From DASWVC01 sp036401335 (GTDB lineage Bacteria; Verrucomicrobiota; Verrucomicrobiia; Chthoniobacterales; JAFAMB01): a DNA stretch of 26,326 bases. Under the pieces are notes generated by a model. It saw only the letters and a program-made list of their open reading frames with translations. It searched no databases and was not told the DNA's origin. Positions 23,930-26,326 of this stretch are shown in pieces. The translations under genes were made by a program, and so were the position numbers. The stretch is from contig DASWVC010000019.1 of assembly GCA_036401335.1 (NCBI GenBank), forward strand, positions 1 through 26,326. Reading direction: 5' to 3'. The stretch's first letter is position 1. Each line of letters starts with the position of its first letter.

Positions 23930-23982
23930 TGACCGGTCCGGGCCTTTTTTGACCAACGTGGCGGCAAATTCCGCCCGGCAAC

Positions 23983-24378
23983 CTACTGCGAGCTCAGGGC
24001 CAGACCAGAATCATGTTCGTCGAAAGTTTCCCCGGATCCATGCAGAAGTGCGATCAACGCCTCCACGTCGTCTGTCCCCTCCGGGAACTGGGCCGTGAGG
24101 GCGAATCCCGACGGCTGCCAGTGCCGGGAAGGGTTTGGCTCAACCAGACGGCGTCCGTCAAAGTGTTCTGCCTGCGACACCTGAAGGTTGCTGACGCGGA
24201 AACGCAGGCGGGTAAAATAGGTGCCTTGATCGCGCAGGAAAGCCTCTGCCCCACGGGGAACCGGTTCGAAACGGACTACTTCGTAGCGAGCGGCCTGGGG
24301 CGTTTCCCAAACCAGTTTGACCCGGGTCCAATGATTTGCCCGCAACACGCCGAACCGAGATACCGTTGGTTTTCCCAT
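23983..24378 (-). CDS. Small hypothetical protein
   Basis: I do not recognise this 131-residue protein. It has no signal peptide or membrane segment. The first half is rich in aromatic and basic residues (NHWTRVKLVWETPQAARYEVV, in two blocks) and has alternating strand-like segments; the C-terminal part (TDDVEALIALLHGSG) reads as one helix. A good AGGAGAG sits about 6 nt before the ATG at 24378, which supports a real gene. The opposite-strand frame (24013-24402) looks like a shadow. It lies between the oxidoreductase gene and the efflux operon, transcribed away from the latter. Its role is unknown. Confidence 0.6.
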   Translation of the reverse strand: MGKPTVSRFGVLRANHWTRVKLVWETPQAARYEVVRFEPVPRGAEAFLRDQGTYFTRLRFRVSNLQVSQAEHFDGRRLVEPNPSRHWQPSGFALTAQFPEGTDDVEALIALLHGSGETFDEHDSGLALSSQ

Positions 24379-24541
24379 TTAAGCTCTCCTGACCTTTCCT
24401 GAGACCGGGCAGACGATGAGCAGGTAGCGGGCCAATGAGCCGATTTCTCGACAACGGATTTGTAAAGTTGAAAACGCTTTCCCTGCGGGCTCGTCTCCGC
24501 TTCAATCGGTGCGCTCGAAGGTTGGACTGTGCTGAGCTGAC
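24379..24541. promoter_or_regulatory. LacI/CcpA-like operator in the divergent efflux promoter region
   Basis: The 163-nt gap between the small leftward gene and the RND adaptor gene holds TGAAAACGCTTTCC at 24469-24482. It matches the Bacillus-type cre consensus TGWAANCGNTNWCA at all but the last position, and has the GAAA-NCGN-TTTC symmetry with a central CG typical of LacI-family operators. It ends 59 nt before the adaptor start codon. No convincing -10/-35 pair was recognised. Confidence 0.4.
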
Positions 24542-25771
24542 ATGATCAACTGCTTACCCAAGACTAAATCCCTCAGATTTGCCTTTGTGGCGTTTGGATG
24601 TTTGGCCGCCTGCAGCAAGCCGGCGGCACCCGAAGGAGCGCCGCCGCCGCCGTCCGTCACAGTCGCCAAACCGGTGGTGAAACGAATCGTGGACCGCTCC
24701 GAGTTTACGGGCCGATTGGCGGCGGTGGACAACGTCGACGTGCGGCCTCGCGTCAGCGGTTACATCGACTCGGTCGCGTTCAAGGAAGGGGACCTGGTCA
24801 CCAAAGGCCAGCTCCTTTTTGTGATTGATCCCCGGCCTTACCAGGCCGCTTTCGACCAGGCCCAGGGTCAGCTTCAGCAGAACGGTGCCCAGCAAAAGCT
24901 GAGCGATGCGAACTTTGCCCGCGCCCAGGATCTGCGGGCAAAGAATGTGATTGCCAGCCAGGATTTCGACACGGCGGTGGCGCAGAAAGCTCAATCTGCC
25001 GCCACGGTGGTGGCCGCGCAGGCAGCAGTTGAGACGGCGCAGCTTAACCTCGATTTCACCCAGGTGCGCGCGCCGGTTGCGGGACGTGTCAGCCGGGAAC
25101 AGGTGACCCTGGGCAACCTGGTCCAGGCTGATCAGACTACCCTGACCAACATCGTTAGCGTGGACCCGATTTACGCGTACGCCGACATCGACGAGAACAC
25201 GGTCCTGCGTTTCCAGAAACTTGTCGCCGAAGGCGCGGTCGTCGACGCGCGGCAAGCGCAAGTGCCCATCTCCATTGCGCTTGGCAACCAGAGCGATTTC
25301 GCCGACCACGGCGTCATCGATTTCGTGGACAATAAGATTGATTCCGCCACGGGCACGTTGCAAATCCGGGGCAAATTTTCAAACCCCAAAGGCATCCTTT
25401 TGCCGGGAACCTTCGTGCGGGTGCAGGTGGCCACCAGCAAGGATTACGATGCGCTTCTGGTTACGGACCAGGCCGTGATTTCGGACCAGGGGCTTAAGTT
25501 TGTCTTCGTCGTCATGCCGGACGGCAAAGTAAGACAGGCCAAAGTTACGTTGGGACAACTCGAGGACGGACTGCGCGTGGTTCAGGCAGGCCTTACGGCC
25601 GAGGATCAAGTTATCGTGGACGGCATCATCAAGGTTCGGCCAGGCTCACCGGTTACCGCTGAACAGGGTGAGATGAACCGTTATGCCTCGGAACAATTGA
25701 ACGTCGATGTGGCGACGAACAAGGTAAAAACAGTCCCCGGAGCGCCGAAAAGCGGTGCTGCCGACAAGTGA
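24542..25771 (+). CDS. RND efflux periplasmic adaptor lipoprotein (AcrA/MexA type)
   Basis: The 409-residue protein begins with a lipoprotein signal: after hydrophobic residues 11-20 comes the lipobox LAAC, with Cys24 as the lipidated residue. The mature protein shows the membrane fusion protein layout: a barrel-sandwich with GRLAAVDNVDVRPRVSGYI (in two blocks) and FKEGDLVTKGQLLFVIDPRPY, a coiled-coil hairpin rich in Ala and Gln (about residues 100-165), then APVAGRVSREQVTLGNLV and the beta-barrel part. It links the inner-membrane pump to an outer-membrane channel. Start is the ATG at 24542, with only weak ribosome-site character. The pump gene begins 18 nt downstream. Drug or metabolite specificity cannot be read from the sequence. 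Confidence 0.93.
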   Translation: MINCLPKTKSLRFAFVAFGCLAACSKPAAPEGAPPPPSVTVAKPVVKRIVDRSEFTGRLAAVDNVDVRPRVSGYIDSVAFKEGDLVTKGQLLFVIDPRPYQAAFDQAQGQLQQNGAQQKLSDANFARAQDLRAKNVIASQDFDTAVAQKAQSAATVVAAQAAVETAQLNLDFTQVRAPVAGRVSREQVTLGNLVQADQTTLTNIVSVDPIYAYADIDENTVLRFQKLVAEGAVVDARQAQVPISIALGNQSDFADHGVIDFVDNKIDSATGTLQIRGKFSNPKGILLPGTFVRVQVATSKDYDALLVTDQAVISDQGLKFVFVVMPDGKVRQAKVTLGQLEDGLRVVQAGLTAEDQVIVDGIIKVRPGSPVTAEQGEMNRYASEQLNVDVATNKVKTVPGAPKSGAADK

Positions 25772-25789
25772 CGCAGGTCCCTGCGGCCC

Positions 25790-26326
25790 ATGAAATTCGC
25801 TCATTTCTTTATCGATCGACCGATCTTCGCGGTCGTGGTTTCGGCGTTCATCGTGATTCTTGGCGGCATTTCCTTTCTCGCCTTGCCCCAGGCGCAATAC
25901 CCGGAGATTGCGCCGCCGACCGTCGTCGTGTCTGCCATTTACCCAGGCGCGGATCCCGCGACCCTGGCCGCAACGGTCGCGACACCGATTGAACAGCAGA
26001 TTAACGGCGTCGAGAACATGCTCTACATGGCCTCGAGCAGCGCCTCGAACGGCCAGATGCAACTGACCATCACGTTCAAACTCGGGACGGACCTGAACAT
26101 CGCGCAGGTGCTGGTGCAAAACCGGGTTTCGCTCGCTGAACCGCAACTTCCACAGGAAGTCAGGGCGCTCGGGATCACCGTCCAGAAGCAGTCGCCGGAC
26201 ATCATGATGGTCATCAACCTGGTGTCTGACGACCCGAACTACGATGCGCTCTACCTGAGCAACTACGCAGTGTTGCAGGTGCAGGATCCTTTAAAACGGG
26301 TGGAAGGCGTCGGCAACATTAATATT
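25790..26326 (+). CDS. RND efflux pump, AcrB/HAE1 type (partial, cut by window end)
   Basis: Only the first 179 codons are present; the frame is open to the last base. The start matches the hydrophobe/amphiphile efflux-1 group closely: FFIDRPIFAVVVSAFIVI forms the first membrane segment, then GGISFLALPQAQYPEIAPP, YPGADPATLAATVATPIEQ and GVENMLYMASSSASNGQ lead into the periplasmic porter domain. The protein is the proton-driven inner-membrane pump that works with the adaptor encoded immediately upstream (18 nt). The full protein should be about 1,050 residues, so most of it, including the proton-relay residues of helix 4, lies outside the window. Confidence 0.93.
   Translation, partial: MKFAHFFIDRPIFAVVVSAFIVILGGISFLALPQAQYPEIAPPTVVVSAIYPGADPATLAATVATPIEQQINGVENMLYMASSSASNGQMQLTITFKLGTDLNIAQVLVQNRVSLAEPQLPQEVRALGITVQKQSPDIMMVINLVSDDPNYDALYLSNYAVLQVQDPLKRVEGVGNINI

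Noticed and set aside
23930..23951. Run of six T after a GC-rich stretch downstream of the oxidoreductase gene, as a possible terminator
   Set aside because: No clean stem of five or more base pairs precedes the T-tract; only short self-complementary fragments such as GACCGGTC are found.

Overview
This is a GC-rich (roughly 60 %) bacterial chromosomal segment, densely packed with metabolic genes. An RND efflux pair with a lipoprotein adaptor and a Tat-exported iron-sulfur subunit point to a Gram-negative (diderm) cell. The mixture of a GH127/ThuA/ABC sugar-uptake cluster, a periplasmic molybdenum hydroxylase and a deoxysugar cluster would fit a soil or plant-associated heterotroph such as a Verrucomicrobiota or Acidobacteriota member. 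That placement is a guess from gene content, as no rRNA or phylogenetic marker gene is present. I see no tRNA, rRNA, CRISPR array or insertion sequence.

Layout. 1-332: the frameshifted, truncated remnant of a GntP-family gluconate/H+ symporter, followed by an inverted-repeat-rich stretch and a small hypothetical gene. 975-6948, minus strand: an operon in transcription order paoA-paoB-paoC-paoD(xdhC)-mocA-secreted hypothetical. It encodes the three subunits of a periplasmic aldehyde-oxidoreductase-type molybdoenzyme, its insertion chaperone and the cytidylyltransferase that makes its MCD cofactor. Several junctions are translationally coupled. Diverging from it (7144-8636, plus) are a YgfZ-type Fe-S maintenance protein and a coupled exported cyclophilin.

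8866-16693, minus strand: eight genes for a surface-glycan sugar. In transcription order they are NAD-dependent epimerase/dehydratase, RmlC-like 3,5-epimerase, DUF4910 aminopeptidase-like protein, SDR, C-methyltransferase of the NDP-sugar 3-C type, glucose-1-phosphate cytidylyltransferase-like enzyme, PIG-L deacetylase and family-2 glycosyltransferase. This looks like a pathway to a C-methyl-branched 6-deoxysugar. No recognisable NDP-glucose 4,6-dehydratase of the RfbG type lies in the window, and the role of the DUF4910 protein is open.

16961-23929: a sugar catabolic locus. A ThuA-like gene reads left, with a terminator-shaped hairpin directly in front of its start. Reading right are a GH127 beta-L-arabinofuranosidase-like enzyme, two MalG/MalF-type permeases, a solute-binding protein and a Gfo/Idh/MocA oxidoreductase. 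No ABC ATPase gene is present, so the transporter presumably borrows a shared one. 23983-24378: an unidentified small protein on the minus strand. 24542-end: an RND adaptor lipoprotein and the first 179 codons of an AcrB-type pump, preceded by a site that closely resembles a LacI/CcpA-family operator.
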